Positions 42,310 through 50,203 of a stretch of 50,203 bases of DNA are shown here, one piece after another; position 1 is the first letter of the stretch, and each line of letters opens with the position of its first letter. The notes below the pieces were generated by a model. It had not been told where the DNA came from. It saw only the letters and a list, made by a program, of their open reading frames with translations, and did not search any database. The position numbers and the translations under genes are program-made. The DNA is taken from the NCBI GenBank assembly GCA_016183145.1, contig JACPFE010000206.1, forward strand, positions 1 to 50,203, read 5' to 3'. Origin of the DNA: Deltaproteobacteria bacterium (GTDB lineage Bacteria; Desulfobacterota; Binatia; UBA9968).

Positions 42310-43641
42310 GTGTCTAACCGTAAAAAAGGCTTCAATTTACTCATCCGCGCTCTGGGTTCAAGAAATTACCGCCTATATTTCTTTGGACAGGCGGTGTCCT
42401 TGATCGGCACCTGGATGCAACAGATAGCCATGAGATGGCTGGTGTATCGCTTGACCAAGTCCGAGTTATTGTTGGGCGTAGTGGGATTTGCCAGCGATAT
42501 CCCGGTATTTTTTCTGGTGCCTTTTGCCGGCGTGCTCGCCGATAAATTCAAACGCCAGCGCATCTTGGCGATAACGCAAGGGCTGGCGGCGCTGCAAGCA
42601 TTTATCCTGGCGGTTTTGGTCATCACGGACCAAGCGGCGGTTTGGCATGTCGTGGTGCTCGGCGCGTTATTGGGCGTCATCAACGCCTTCGACATACCCG
42701 CCCGCCAAGCCTTCTTGGTGGAGGTGGTCGAGAACAAGGAGGACTTAGGCAATGCCATCGCGCTGAACTCGTTCATCTTCAATGGCGCATTGCTGATCGG
42801 CCCCGTCATGGCGGGTGTTCTGATCGCCTTTTTCGGCGAAGGACTCTGCTTGATTCTGAACGGTGTAAGCTACCTTGCCCTTATAGGCGCGCTCCTTCTT
42901 ATGAAAATTCCAGAGAGAAAAACGACTTCAGGAAATATTCAATTAGGGCGCGGGATCCTCGAAGGCGCAACCTACGCGTTTCGCTCAGTGCCCATCAGAT
43001 CGATTCTACTGCTGGTCGCCCTGGTGAGTTTTATGGGGGTTTCCTACATGCTGCTCATGCCGGTATTCGCCGAAGATGTTTTGCACGGCGGTCCACAAGC
43101 ATTTGGCTACCTCATGTCGGCAACCGGCATTGGTGCTCTGGCTGGGGCCGTTTTCCTGGCCTCGCGAAGGAATATTTTAGGGTTAGGAAAAGTGATTGTT
43201 ATCTCGGGTATAATGTACGGCATTGGACTTTTTGCCTTGTCGTTGTCGCATCATCTAATCTTGTCTTTGGTCATTGCCGTGGCGGTTGGTTTTTCCTTGA
43301 TGATGCAGATGGCTTCCAGCAACACGATCCTGCAGACAATCGTCGATGACCGGAAACGCGGTCGCGTGATCAGCCTCTTTGTGATGGCGCGCCGCGGCGT
43401 CGAATCGTTCGGCAGTTTAGTGGCCGGCGTAGTGGCACATCGGTTCGGCACGCCGGACACGTTGATGATCGGTGGCATCGTTTGCTTGCTCGCCTCGGTA
43501 GCCTTCGCCACGAAATTATCGATGATACGAGAAACCAGCCGTGCCTTTTATAAGGATATGAAGGATGCGAAATCAGACGCTAAACCCGTTCCGGTAGTTA
43601 GAGTAATTAATGAGCTGCCGGTGGGCGCGCCAAATCCATAG
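42310..43641 (+). CDS. MFS transporter (EntS/DHA3-like exporter)
   Basis: A 443-residue membrane protein with about 12 hydrophobic helices. Family marks include the N-terminal LIRALGSRNYRLYFFGQAVSL, the loop GVLADKFKRQR between helices 2 and 3, and FDIPARQAFLVEVV. It belongs to the exporter branch that includes enterobactin and drug efflux proteins. The GTG start at 42310 gives VSNRKKGF; an upstream frame start at 42262 is less likely. It stands alone at the right border of the defence island. The substrate is unknown. Confidence 0.92.
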   Translation: MSNRKKGFNLLIRALGSRNYRLYFFGQAVSLIGTWMQQIAMRWLVYRLTKSELLLGVVGFASDIPVFFLVPFAGVLADKFKRQRILAITQGLAALQAFILAVLVITDQAAVWHVVVLGALLGVINAFDIPARQAFLVEVVENKEDLGNAIALNSFIFNGALLIGPVMAGVLIAFFGEGLCLILNGVSYLALIGALLLMKIPERKTTSGNIQLGRGILEGATYAFRSVPIRSILLLVALVSFMGVSYMLLMPVFAEDVLHGGPQAFGYLMSATGIGALAGAVFLASRRNILGLGKVIVISGIMYGIGLFALSLSHHLILSLVIAVAVGFSLMMQMASSNTILQTIVDDRKRGRVISLFVMARRGVESFGSLVAGVVAHRFGTPDTLMIGGIVCLLASVAFATKLSMIRETSRAFYKDMKDAKSDAKPVPVVRVINELPVGAPNP

Positions 43642-43673
43642 AGGCACGAAGCAAACGGTTATCCATCCAATGG

Positions 43674-43853
43674 CTATAAAATCGTCGGCCCGTGTTGAAA
43701 AGCAGGCTCTGCCGGGTTGGGATTTTCTCTCTCAACCTTGCTCTCGGTCCTCGCCTTCTCGTCCCTGCGCTCCATCCGGCGCGCCGCCTTCTTCTGCTGC
43801 TTCTCTTTCCGGGCCATTTCCTTCTGCCGTTTCTTAAATGTTTCACTTGCCAT
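43674..43853 (-). CDS. Small highly basic protein, 59 residues
   Basis: The ATG at 43853 is preceded by AAAAGGAGCG. The protein begins MASETFKKRQKEMARKEKQQ and is dominated by Lys, Arg, Glu and Gln up to about residue 40. It then has a short acidic/proline tail ending in HGPTIL. The length of 59 residues is below usual gene-calling cut-offs. I recall similar small basic proteins (start MAxxTFKKRQKEMARKEK) in deltaproteobacterial assemblies, function unknown. The charged helix suggests RNA or ribosome binding. It is on the minus strand, downstream of the carD gene and its duplicated tail. Confidence 0.75.
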   Translation of the reverse strand: MASETFKKRQKEMARKEKQQKKAARRMERRDEKARTESKVERENPNPAEPAFQHGPTIL

Positions 43854-43918
43854 AAACGCTCCTTTTCAGTTGGTTAACGTTCGTTTGGCTGTTGGCGAAA
43901 ACCCAGCGCCATCAAACC

Positions 43919-44037
43919 AAGCGCGAGAATCATTCTGTGGCACGCGGCTAAGACCGAATTCGGACCGTGCCGGCCGATCGCTTCACTGCTTTCTTCGCGC
44001 TTTGAGAGCCTGGTCGATGTATTCTTCGGCGGCGCTC
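43919..44037. repeat. Direct repeat, copy A (orphan carD tail)
   Basis: These 119 bases are identical by eye to 44145-44263, offset 226 bases. The copy contains the last 18 or so codons of the CarD gene (reverse strand) plus 64 bases after its stop. Outside the repeat the sequences diverge at once. Confidence 0.88.
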
Positions 44038-44144
44038 ATCTAGGAAAGATTTCTCTCTTCGTTCGAAATGACAATGCTCTTCCTTGGCGCCTTTGCGCCT
44101 TTGCGGGAGACATGGTTTTTCCGATCTCGTCTTCGTTTCCGACG

Positions 44145-44263
44145 AAGCGCGAGAATCATTCTGTGGCACGCGGCTAAGACCGAATTCGGACCGTGCCGGC
44201 CGATCGCTTCACTGCTTTCTTCGCGCTTTGAGAGCCTGGTCGATGTATTCTTCGGCGGCGCTC
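44145..44263. repeat. Direct repeat, copy B (covers the real carD 3' end)
   Basis: The partner of 43919-44037. The CarD stop codon is at 44209, so the copy covers the final codons and the downstream flank. A 107-base unique spacer separates the two copies and contains TCGTTCGAAATGAC-type filler. Confidence 0.88.
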
Positions 44264-44703
44264 CTTGTCTCTCCCATCACTTCGGAGATCTCGCAAATCA
44301 AAAACCTTTTCGCTCGGTCCAGCGTCTCCCGTTCGCGCGGCGATAGCGCCTTGGTCTCGTTTAGCTCAGTCAGCGACTCAACGACCGCCGCCAAGTCGAA
44401 TGGCGACCCGGAGGTCAGCAGCTTCGAATGCTCTATGGCGCGCTGCTTCCAGTTGGTGGCCGGCGCGGCGACCTTTTTTAGCTGTCCGAACAGCTTCGGA
44501 ATCTGAGACCTTTCGAGCAATCGCCGGATACCCAGGGCCTGGACTTTGTCCGTGGGCACCAACAACCTTCCGCCCCTGTCGTCCAGTATAGCCAAATGGT
44601 AGAAGCTCATCGACCGGCCATCGACGACTCTATCGACGACCTCGTCAATAACGCAGGGGCCTTGATGCGGATAGTTGACTTTATTCCCAACGGTCAGATT
44701 CAT
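44209..44703 (-). CDS. CarD/CdnL-type RNA polymerase-binding regulator
   Basis: A 164-residue CarD-family protein that binds the RNA polymerase beta subunit and stabilises open complexes. The N-terminal RNAP-interacting Tudor-like domain (about 1-65) begins VGNKVNYPHQGPCVIDEV and has LLVPTDKVQALGIR. The C-terminal helical DNA-binding domain spans about 75-160 (LSPRERETLDRAKRFL). The ATG follows AAGGAGATCC, a strong site. The 3' end lies in a 119-base direct repeat; the duplicate lies 226 bases beyond. CarD is common in deltaproteobacteria and supports the taxonomic guess. Confidence 0.93.
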   Translation of the reverse strand: MNLTVGNKVNYPHQGPCVIDEVVDRVVDGRSMSFYHLAILDDRGGRLLVPTDKVQALGIRRLLERSQIPKLFGQLKKVAAPATNWKQRAIEHSKLLTSGSPFDLAAVVESLTELNETKALSPRERETLDRAKRFLICEISEVMGETRSAAEEYIDQALKARRKQ

Positions 44704-44808
44704 TTGGATCTCCTTTTCTGTTAAGACGCCGGATCATAGCGCGTCTATTGTTTTTGGCGATCATGCGATCGCCTTTCAAACCATTGGACTAAAGCAGCTC
44801 GCTCGCTC

Positions 44809-45756
44809 TCAGTAAGTTCTCTCTTCATCAAGCGACGCGAGCAGCGCGCGGACGCTGCCGGTGGCCAGCGCGATGCTGGTATCCGCCGCGCCATAATACA
44901 GGCGGATGGTGTCGCCATCAGGGGCCAGCGTGGCGCCGCAAGGAAAGACGACGTTGTCCACATCCCCGCGCCGCTCGTAGGGTTCCTCAGGGCCAAAGAT
45001 CCACTCGTCGCTCCGTTTCAGGCAACGCTCCGGCGCCTGCAAATCAAACAGAGCAAGTCCCAGCCGGTAAATCGCGCCGCCCGCTGTCTGCCGCACACCA
45101 TGGTAGATCACCAACCAACCCTGCGCAGTTTCGATGGGCGGCGGCGAGAGACCGATTTTATTCGCATCCCACCATCCACCATGCCGGGCTTCCAGCATCA
45201 GCTTGTGACTGCCCCAGTGGCGCAGATCGGGCGAATAGGACATCCACATATGCGCGCCGGGCGCGCTGACCGGGCGATGGATCAAAGCCCACTGGCCGCC
45301 GATGCGATGAGGAAACAGGGCGGCATCTTTATCTTCCGGCGGCATGATCATCCCGTAGCGCTCGAAGTCGTGGAAATCTTCCGTGAGCGCCAGGGCCACC
45401 CCCGGGCCGACGCGCGAGTAGGCGGTATAGACAATGACGTACTTGCCTAATTCGGCGAGGTAGGTAATGCGCGGGTCTTCAATGCCCCACACTTCTTCCG
45501 GGAACCGTTCGGGTTCGGCCAACAGAGTCGGCTGGCAGTCGATGTGCCAGTCATCGACGCCGTTGGCGGAGCGGGCGACACTCAAATGGGAATGGCCTCT
45601 GCGATCTTCCACGCGGCAGAGTAGCAGAGTAGTGCCATCGCGCAGCAACGTCGCGCCCGGGTTGAAGATGCTATTGGCCGGATAGGGCCACTGGGCGGCG
45701 GTCAAGATGGGATTGTGCCGATAGCGGTGAAAGAGTTCGGGGTGATGGTTATTCAC
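44809..45756 (-). CDS. GH130-type glycosidase / mannoside phosphorylase
   Basis: A 315-residue five-bladed beta-propeller enzyme of the GH130 class. It starts HRYRHNPILTAAQWP and has NSIFNPGATLL, CRVEDRRGHSHL, WGIEDPRITYL and WWDANKIGLSPPP. Members phosphorolyse or hydrolyse beta-mannosides. The start overlaps the stop of the preceding glycosyltransferase gene by one base, so the two are translationally coupled. The pair probably makes or remodels a mannose-containing glycan or oligosaccharide. Exact specificity cannot be seen. Confidence 0.88.
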   Translation of the reverse strand: MNNHHPELFHRYRHNPILTAAQWPYPANSIFNPGATLLRDGTTLLLCRVEDRRGHSHLSVARSANGVDDWHIDCQPTLLAEPERFPEEVWGIEDPRITYLAELGKYVIVYTAYSRVGPGVALALTEDFHDFERYGMIMPPEDKDAALFPHRIGGQWALIHRPVSAPGAHMWMSYSPDLRHWGSHKLMLEARHGGWWDANKIGLSPPPIETAQGWLVIYHGVRQTAGGAIYRLGLALFDLQAPERCLKRSDEWIFGPEEPYERRGDVDNVVFPCGATLAPDGDTIRLYYGAADTSIALATGSVRALLASLDEERTY

Positions 45757-48041
45757 TAAGCTCGCGCCTCCACAGATTGCATGACATTGTCGGCCAGGCG
45801 CAGCTCAAGCAGAGCCTGGAGAAAAGCCAGCGTAGACTCCGCGCCTTGATTTTGGTTCGCGCGGTCGGGATGCAGACCGTCTCGACAACCGCCTGTCATA
45901 GGGTCATAAATAGGAATGTTCAGATCATTGCGCCCAAGGAACCACTCGAAGGCTCGCTGGGCTTCCTTGCGCCAGCTCCCGTCCCCGGTGATTCTGCTTG
46001 CTTCGAGACTGGCGGATACCATTGCTTGAGCCTCCACCGGCTGTTGATCGAACCGGGCGCGCTTACCGCCCTGCTGGTAAAAGCCTTTGGATCCGATGGG
46101 GACAAAATGACCCCCAGCCTCTTCAGAGCGTTGTAAGTCGGCCAACCAACTGAGCGACTCCAGGCCGGCCTCGGTCATCGCTTTATTCGGCATCGATTGG
46201 CCGCACATGAGCAAGGCGTGAGGCAGCGCGGCGTTACAGTAAGATAGCATTTCCTCGTACCACCGCCATTGGTCCGAGCGATTCCTTTGATACAACCCCA
46301 GCAACCTCCCGGCCAAATCCTCCCGGACCTGGCTCGCCATACGGTCGCCGGCAAACCGCCGTAGATATTCGTGGATGCCAATGAGCGCGAACGCCCACGC
46401 CCGTGGGCTCGTCGTGGAGACGATGGCGGGCAAGGCCTGTTCGAACAACCAGCCGGCCATGCTATGGAGAGCCGGCGTGTTCGAGCGGCCCAACACGGTG
46501 CCCAACGCCCACAACGCGCGGCCGTGGCTGTCGTCTGATCCGCGATCTTCCAGCCAGTGGCGCTGGTAATCCATAAAGTTGCGGAAGCGACCGGTCTCAG
46601 CGTTAAAGGCATACCAGACGAAGGCGAGATAACGGGAGGCGAGTTCCAAGGCCTCGCCGTTGCCCAGTTCCTCCAGCAGAGTGCTCACCATCAGAGCGCG
46701 GGCGTTGTCGTCAGTGCAATAGCCCTCGTGATAATTGGGCACGGTGAAAATGGCGTGTTGCAAAATGCCGGTCTCATCCGCCATGTGGCGCAAGTGATCG
46801 AGTTTTAGAGGGGGCAGCTCGCCCGGGTGTTTGTCCAGCGCTTTGACCGTGAAGCCCGGCAGGCTGAAATGGCGGCGTTCGGCGCGGGCGCGTTCAAAAC
46901 TCTCCATGTAGCGGCGCGCCACCTGCGGCCAGATCATATCCCGCCCGAACAAATAGGCCCGCTTGCGCATCGCGTGGCGTTGGGTCTCGTTGTCCAGTAG
47001 CTCGATCACTTTACCGGCCAACGCCGCCGGATCGCGAAACGGCACCAGTGCTCCCCGTTGTTCAGCCAGCATCTCTTCCGCATACCAATACGGCGTCGAA
47101 ATCACAGCCTTGCCGGCCCCCAATGTATAGGCCAGTGTGCCCGAGACGATCTGCGCCGGGTTGAGATAGGGCGTAATATAGACGTCGGCCGCGCCGATGA
47201 AATTGACGAGCTCCTCCAGGCTGACGAATCGGTTATAGAAGATCACTTGATCTTCCACGCCCTTCTCGTGGGCCAGCCATTGCAGCGAGAGCCGATAGGA
47301 TTCGCCGTCGCGTTGTTTGACATGGGGATGGGTCGCGCCGACGATGATGTAGACCACGTTCGGATAGCGGGCGAGGACGCCGGGCAGCGCGGCGATGACG
47401 TTTTCAATGCCTTTGTTCGCCGACAACAATCCAAAGCTGAGCAAGACGATTTTACCTTCGACGCCAAATAGGTCCTTATGGTAACTCGGGTCGACGAATG
47501 GCACATCCGGGATGCCGTGCGGGATCAGATCGATCTTCTCCGGCGACACGCGATAGATCCGTTGCAAGAAGTCCGCGCCGCGCTTGCTCATGACCACCAA
47601 CCGATCCGACAGCGCCGCGACTTCTTTAAAGACCCGCTGTTGATCCGCATCGGGGTCCTGCAGAATGGTGTGCAAGGTCGTGACCACGGGCATGCGCAGT
47701 TGGCGCAAGAGGGCCAGGATATGGCTGCCCGCCCTGCCCCCGAAGATGCCGTATTCGTGTTGCAGACAAACGAGATCGACGTTGTTGCTATTGAGGAAGT
47801 CGGCGGCGCGGTGATAAGAGTCGATATCCTTTTCGGTCAGTTCGAAACGAACGCGGGGCGGGTAAGCATAGCCGTCCTCCAGGTCGTTGACCGGCACGGC
47901 AATGCATGTTGCCTCGCTGTGCTCGGCGGCAATCGCCTCGCACAAGTCGGTCGTAAACGTGGCGATGCCGCACTGGCGCGGCAAGTAGTTGCCGATAAAC
48001 GCGATGCGTTTGATCGGCGAATGGTTAAAGCTCTGTCTCAT
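45756..48041 (-). CDS. GT4 glycosyltransferase fused to an alpha/alpha-barrel glycosidase-like domain
   Basis: A 761-residue protein. The N-terminal 380 residues are a GT-B glycosyltransferase (FIGNYLPRQCGIATFTTDL at the start, LVCLQHEYGIFGG, LIPHGIPD and the nucleotide-sugar site AYTLGAGKAVIST). The remaining 370 residues are helical repeats with YCTDDNARALM, DDSHGRALWALG and CNAALPHALL, resembling an (alpha/alpha)6-barrel glycoside hydrolase or epimerase. The second domain is unusual for a GT4. It is coupled to a GH130 gene. A mannose-oligosaccharide synthesis/degradation function is inferred. Confidence 0.88.
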   Translation of the reverse strand: MRQSFNHSPIKRIAFIGNYLPRQCGIATFTTDLCEAIAAEHSEATCIAVPVNDLEDGYAYPPRVRFELTEKDIDSYHRAADFLNSNNVDLVCLQHEYGIFGGRAGSHILALLRQLRMPVVTTLHTILQDPDADQQRVFKEVAALSDRLVVMSKRGADFLQRIYRVSPEKIDLIPHGIPDVPFVDPSYHKDLFGVEGKIVLLSFGLLSANKGIENVIAALPGVLARYPNVVYIIVGATHPHVKQRDGESYRLSLQWLAHEKGVEDQVIFYNRFVSLEELVNFIGAADVYITPYLNPAQIVSGTLAYTLGAGKAVISTPYWYAEEMLAEQRGALVPFRDPAALAGKVIELLDNETQRHAMRKRAYLFGRDMIWPQVARRYMESFERARAERRHFSLPGFTVKALDKHPGELPPLKLDHLRHMADETGILQHAIFTVPNYHEGYCTDDNARALMVSTLLEELGNGEALELASRYLAFVWYAFNAETGRFRNFMDYQRHWLEDRGSDDSHGRALWALGTVLGRSNTPALHSMAGWLFEQALPAIVSTTSPRAWAFALIGIHEYLRRFAGDRMASQVREDLAGRLLGLYQRNRSDQWRWYEEMLSYCNAALPHALLMCGQSMPNKAMTEAGLESLSWLADLQRSEEAGGHFVPIGSKGFYQQGGKRARFDQQPVEAQAMVSASLEASRITGDGSWRKEAQRAFEWFLGRNDLNIPIYDPMTGGCRDGLHPDRANQNQGAESTLAFLQALLELRLADNVMQSVEARA

Positions 48042-48109
48042 GAGAAGGCTCTCTTTCCGGTCATCGTGCCGCGCCGCTTTTTAGTTGTTTCCCGGCCCAT
48101 AAACGCAAA

Positions 48110-48136
48110 GAGGCGGTTACCCCTGGGGACCGCCTC
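48110..48136 (-). terminator. Hairpin, possible terminator or leader attenuator
   Basis: GAGGCGGT (48110-48117) pairs with ACCGCCTC (48129-48136), with inner CCC/GGG pairing. On the minus strand it is followed by CTTTGCGTTT, a weak T-tract. It lies 68 bases before the GT4 start and could end mlaC transcripts. Confidence 0.5.
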
Positions 48137-48266
48137 TGCGAAACTCGGAAACAATCGGACCGAGCGTGATCTATCTGGACGTTGGGCTGTCAGTCGCTAC
48201 TGTATATGTAACTATATCAGACGGCGCGAATAAAGCTATCCCGTCTCGATCAATTTGCCTTGAAGG

Positions 48267-48351
48267 TGTAGGGGCAGGCCGGAGCCTGCCCTGAGTTTAT
48301 CGAATGTGTGCCTGCCCTCCGAACGGGCAACCACATAGGGTTGCCCCTACA
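48267..48351. repeat. Dispersed hairpin repeat with 10-bp terminal arms
   Basis: The ends TGTAGGGGCA (48267-48276) and TGCCCCTACA (48342-48351) are perfect inverted repeats. Inside are CCTGCCCTGAGTTTATCGAA and GGGCAACC-type motifs typical of extragenic palindromes in many proteobacterial assemblies. It shares CCTGCCCTGAGT with the repeat at 2801-2897. Confidence 0.7.
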
Positions 48352-48415
48352 AATTTTGGCGAAACTGAACTACTACCCGGCGGAGCATCGCCTGGAGAGA
48401 GCAGGCGATGATTTT

Positions 48416-49012
48416 CTAGTCTTTATGATTCGATTCTTTTTCCTTCAACCGCTTGATTAGATCGTCGAAGGAACCGTTGGCGATGATGCGGCTGAACTGC
48501 GAGCGGTAGTTGGCCACAATGCTGATATCCTCGACCACGACGTCGTAGATTTTCCACTCCCCTCGCACGCGGTGCAGCCGGTAGTTGACCGAGGTGGACT
48601 CGCCTTTGCTGGGAATGATTTTGGTATTGACCTGGGCAAGATTTTTTTCTATCGACTCGTGGACGAAGATAATCTTTTCATCCTTGTAGGAACCGATCTT
48701 GCCGATGTAGGAGGTGCCGAGGAATTCGGCGAAAACCGCGACGAACTCATGCTGGCGGCTCGGGACGGCGCTCCAATGTTTGCCCAGCGTTTGCTTCGCC
48801 ATTTCATACCAATCGAAGCGCGGCATCAAGGCGTCGCGCAGCTTTTCGCGCAGCTCCGGGTCGCTCCGTTTGCCCGCGCCGTTCATGGTCAACATCACCT
48901 GCTGAATCGTTTCCTGAAGCTGAGCCATCGGCGTGTCGGCGTAAACCACCCCTTGTGCCAAACAGAGATTGACTGCGACGCCTAGCACTAGCCGCTTGAT
49001 TGAATCGATCAT
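48416..49012 (-). CDS. mlaC: MlaC/Ttg2D family periplasmic phospholipid-binding protein
   Basis: A 198-residue secreted protein with a signal peptide (about 1-24, cut near VVYADTP) and the MlaC fold. LRDALMPRFDWYEMAKQTLG and the KYxxxF-like VFAEFLGTSYIGKIGSY segment are visible, and VEDISIVANYRSQFSRIIANG is the family signature near the end. MlaC carries phospholipids between the outer-membrane MlaA complex and the inner-membrane MlaFEDB transporter. No other mla genes are adjacent. The start at 49012 has GGAGGAAC; a longer frame start at 49057 lacks one. Confidence 0.88.
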   Translation of the reverse strand: MIDSIKRLVLGVAVNLCLAQGVVYADTPMAQLQETIQQVMLTMNGAGKRSDPELREKLRDALMPRFDWYEMAKQTLGKHWSAVPSRQHEFVAVFAEFLGTSYIGKIGSYKDEKIIFVHESIEKNLAQVNTKIIPSKGESTSVNYRLHRVRGEWKIYDVVVEDISIVANYRSQFSRIIANGSFDDLIKRLKEKESNHKD

Positions 49013-49208
49013 AAGTTCCTCCGCCAATGGCACTTCTAAACGCAATCGCAGGGCCAAATCCCAGGCTCACCAGGTTCAGTCGACCCGGCGGCATCGCAGG
49101 CATTTCGGCGCCAATGAAGCCGTCAAAGGGGATTATAAGGCGATACGCCGTTAGCAACAGTCGGCGGATCTGGAGAAAAATGAACGGCGCGAGAGAAACT
49201 TGGCCGGT

Positions 49209-50203
49209 TTACTTAACAAAAAAGCGCAGCGAATGGCTGGTGAATTGAGCGAGCGGAGAAAAGTAAACGCCCAGGACGACGGTCAGGACCGTCAGCGGAA
49301 TCAGCAGCGTGAAATGATTCGCGGCAACCGACACGGTCTTGTCCGTCGGCTCGGGATCGTCGAGGAACATCGTCTTGACAACCTTGGCATAGTAGTAAAG
49401 CGAGATGACGCTGTTGACGATGGCGACGACGGCAAGCATGACAAAAGCGCCGCCTTCTTTAAGCACGGCGGCGAACAAGAAAAACTTGCCGATGAATCCG
49501 GCGAAGGGCGGCAGCCCGGTCAAGGAAAAAAGAAAAATCGCCAGGCAGGCGGCCGGCAGCGCGGCGCCACGCCATGCCAGGCCGCGGTAACTTTCGATCT
49601 CTTCATCGCCGGTCACGTCGGCGACCATCGCCACCACCAGGAACGCGCCGAGGTTCATGATCAGGTAGACCACAACGTAAAAAAGAATCGCGCTCAGCCC
49701 GTCGTTGGTCAGCACGGCGAGACCCATGAGCATATAGCCGGCGTGGGCGATGCCGGAGTAGGCGAGCATGCGCTTGAGATTTCTCTGGTTCAAGGCGCAG
49801 AGGTTGCCGAGGGTCATGGTGATCATGCTGACGAACAACAGCACGTGCGGCCACTCGACACCGGAGACGAAAGCCCAGTCGCCGCCGGGTACCATGCGCG
49901 AGACCCCGGGATAAAAGAACCGGATCATGATCGCGATGCCGGCCGCGTTGGAGGCCACCGAGAGAAACGCGGTGAAGGGCGTGGGCGCCCCCTGGTAAAC
50001 GTCCGGCGACCACATGTGGAACGGCACGAAAACGATCTTGTAGCCGAAGCCGGCCATGATGAAGACGAAGGCGATGAAGAGCGCCGCTTTATTGATGCCG
50101 TCTTGCGCCAGCGCCGCTTGAATCGCCGCGTAGTCGAGGCTGCCGGCCATGCCAAAGATCCAACTCATGCCGTAGATCATCGTCCCGGACGCCACGCCGC
50201 CGT
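49209..50203 (-). CDS. nuoN: NADH-quinone oxidoreductase subunit N (5' end outside window)
   Basis: The frame is open to the right edge, so the N-terminal part (more than 100 residues) is missing. What remains has about ten hydrophobic helices of an antiporter-like complex I subunit. Conserved blocks include FHMWSPDVYQGAPTP, LKRMLAYSGIAHAGYML and SLTGLPPFAGFIGKF, with the proton-channel lysines in place. NuoN is normally the last gene of the nuo operon, which fits transcription leftwards and the following non-nuo genes. It helps pump protons in respiration. Confidence 0.93.
   Translation of the reverse strand, partial: GGVASGTMIYGMSWIFGMAGSLDYAAIQAALAQDGINKAALFIAFVFIMAGFGYKIVFVPFHMWSPDVYQGAPTPFTAFLSVASNAAGIAIMIRFFYPGVSRMVPGGDWAFVSGVEWPHVLLFVSMITMTLGNLCALNQRNLKRMLAYSGIAHAGYMLMGLAVLTNDGLSAILFYVVVYLIMNLGAFLVVAMVADVTGDEEIESYRGLAWRGAALPAACLAIFLFSLTGLPPFAGFIGKFFLFAAVLKEGGAFVMLAVVAIVNSVISLYYYAKVVKTMFLDDPEPTDKTVSVAANHFTLLIPLTVLTVVLGVYFSPLAQFTSHSLRFFVK

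Larger units (their letters stand above)
48042..48415. other. Intergenic region between the GT4 gene and mlaC
   Basis: This 374-base gap holds a hairpin at 48110-48136 and a dispersed 85-bp inverted repeat at 48267-48351. No gene is seen. Confidence 0.6.

Noticed and set aside
43919..44263. Direct repeat as a mobile-element footprint
   Set aside because: No transposase or terminal inverted repeats are present; a local duplication of the carD tail explains it better.
1..50203. tRNA, rRNA and intact insertion sequences
   Set aside because: No T-loop/cloverleaf pattern, rRNA sequence or transposase was recognised anywhere in the window.

Overview
The window reads as a chromosomal segment of a fairly GC-rich Gram-negative bacterium. 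The block pgpA-cinA-thpR-recA-recX-alaS, an MlaC-type outer-membrane lipid protein, nuoN, a CarD regulator and the dispersed hairpin repeats fit a deltaproteobacterial-type lineage (Desulfobacterota/Binatota-like, perhaps NC10). This placement is inference from gene content and memory of families; no marker was aligned.

Layout. 1-9.2 kb is a housekeeping run on the + strand: an M23 peptidase cut by the window edge, pgpA, cinA, thpR, recA, recX, alaS, a YjbQ protein and a PhoH ATPase, many joined by start/stop overlaps. 9.3-13.6 kb holds an HtrA protease, Hsp20, groES-groEL and a cytochrome c. 13.8-21 kb carries a glutathione transferase, a TPP-dependent dehydrogenase E1 pair whose beta gene is broken, a fatty-acid desaturase, a Crp/Fnr regulator and a large radical SAM protein. 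21.5-30.2 kb is a second proteostasis region: hsp20-lon, ftsH with a zinc-ribbon gene, dnaJ-cbpM. Between them lie a solitary TIR-domain gene and two small genes, one broken. 30.2-34 kb holds small hypothetical genes, an RRM RNA-binding protein and a THUMP rRNA methyltransferase. 34.1-42 kb is a rearranged defence island. 42.3-50.2 kb returns to ordinary genes: an MFS exporter, CarD, a glycosyltransferase/GH130 operon, MlaC and nuoN (cut by the right edge).

Two signals stand out. First, a 16-bp palindrome, TGTCCAATATTRGACA, occurs six times between 16.5 and 32 kb. Each copy lies upstream of a gene and points the same way relative to it, with conserved flanks at fixed spacing. The downstream genes are the E1 pair, the desaturase, ftsH, the TIR gene, a small membrane gene and a single-TM protein. 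This looks like one undescribed regulon, possibly for membrane stress, that includes a TIR effector-type gene. Second, the defence island holds an in-frame chimera joining the N-terminal half of a type IIG-like methylase to the motor of an SNF2 helicase. It also has two SLOG/DprA-like paralogues, an AAA ATPase overlapping a TOPRIM-type gene, two adjacent perfect palindromes, and leftover ends of a PLD-helicase and of the methylase.

A third theme is internal deletion. pdhB, the desaturase, a small membrane gene, the helicase/methylase chimera and possibly the recX start all look as if pieces were lost, and the tail of carD is duplicated. These may be real genome erosion or assembly/consensus errors; read-level data would decide. 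I recognised no tRNA, rRNA, CRISPR array or intact insertion sequence.
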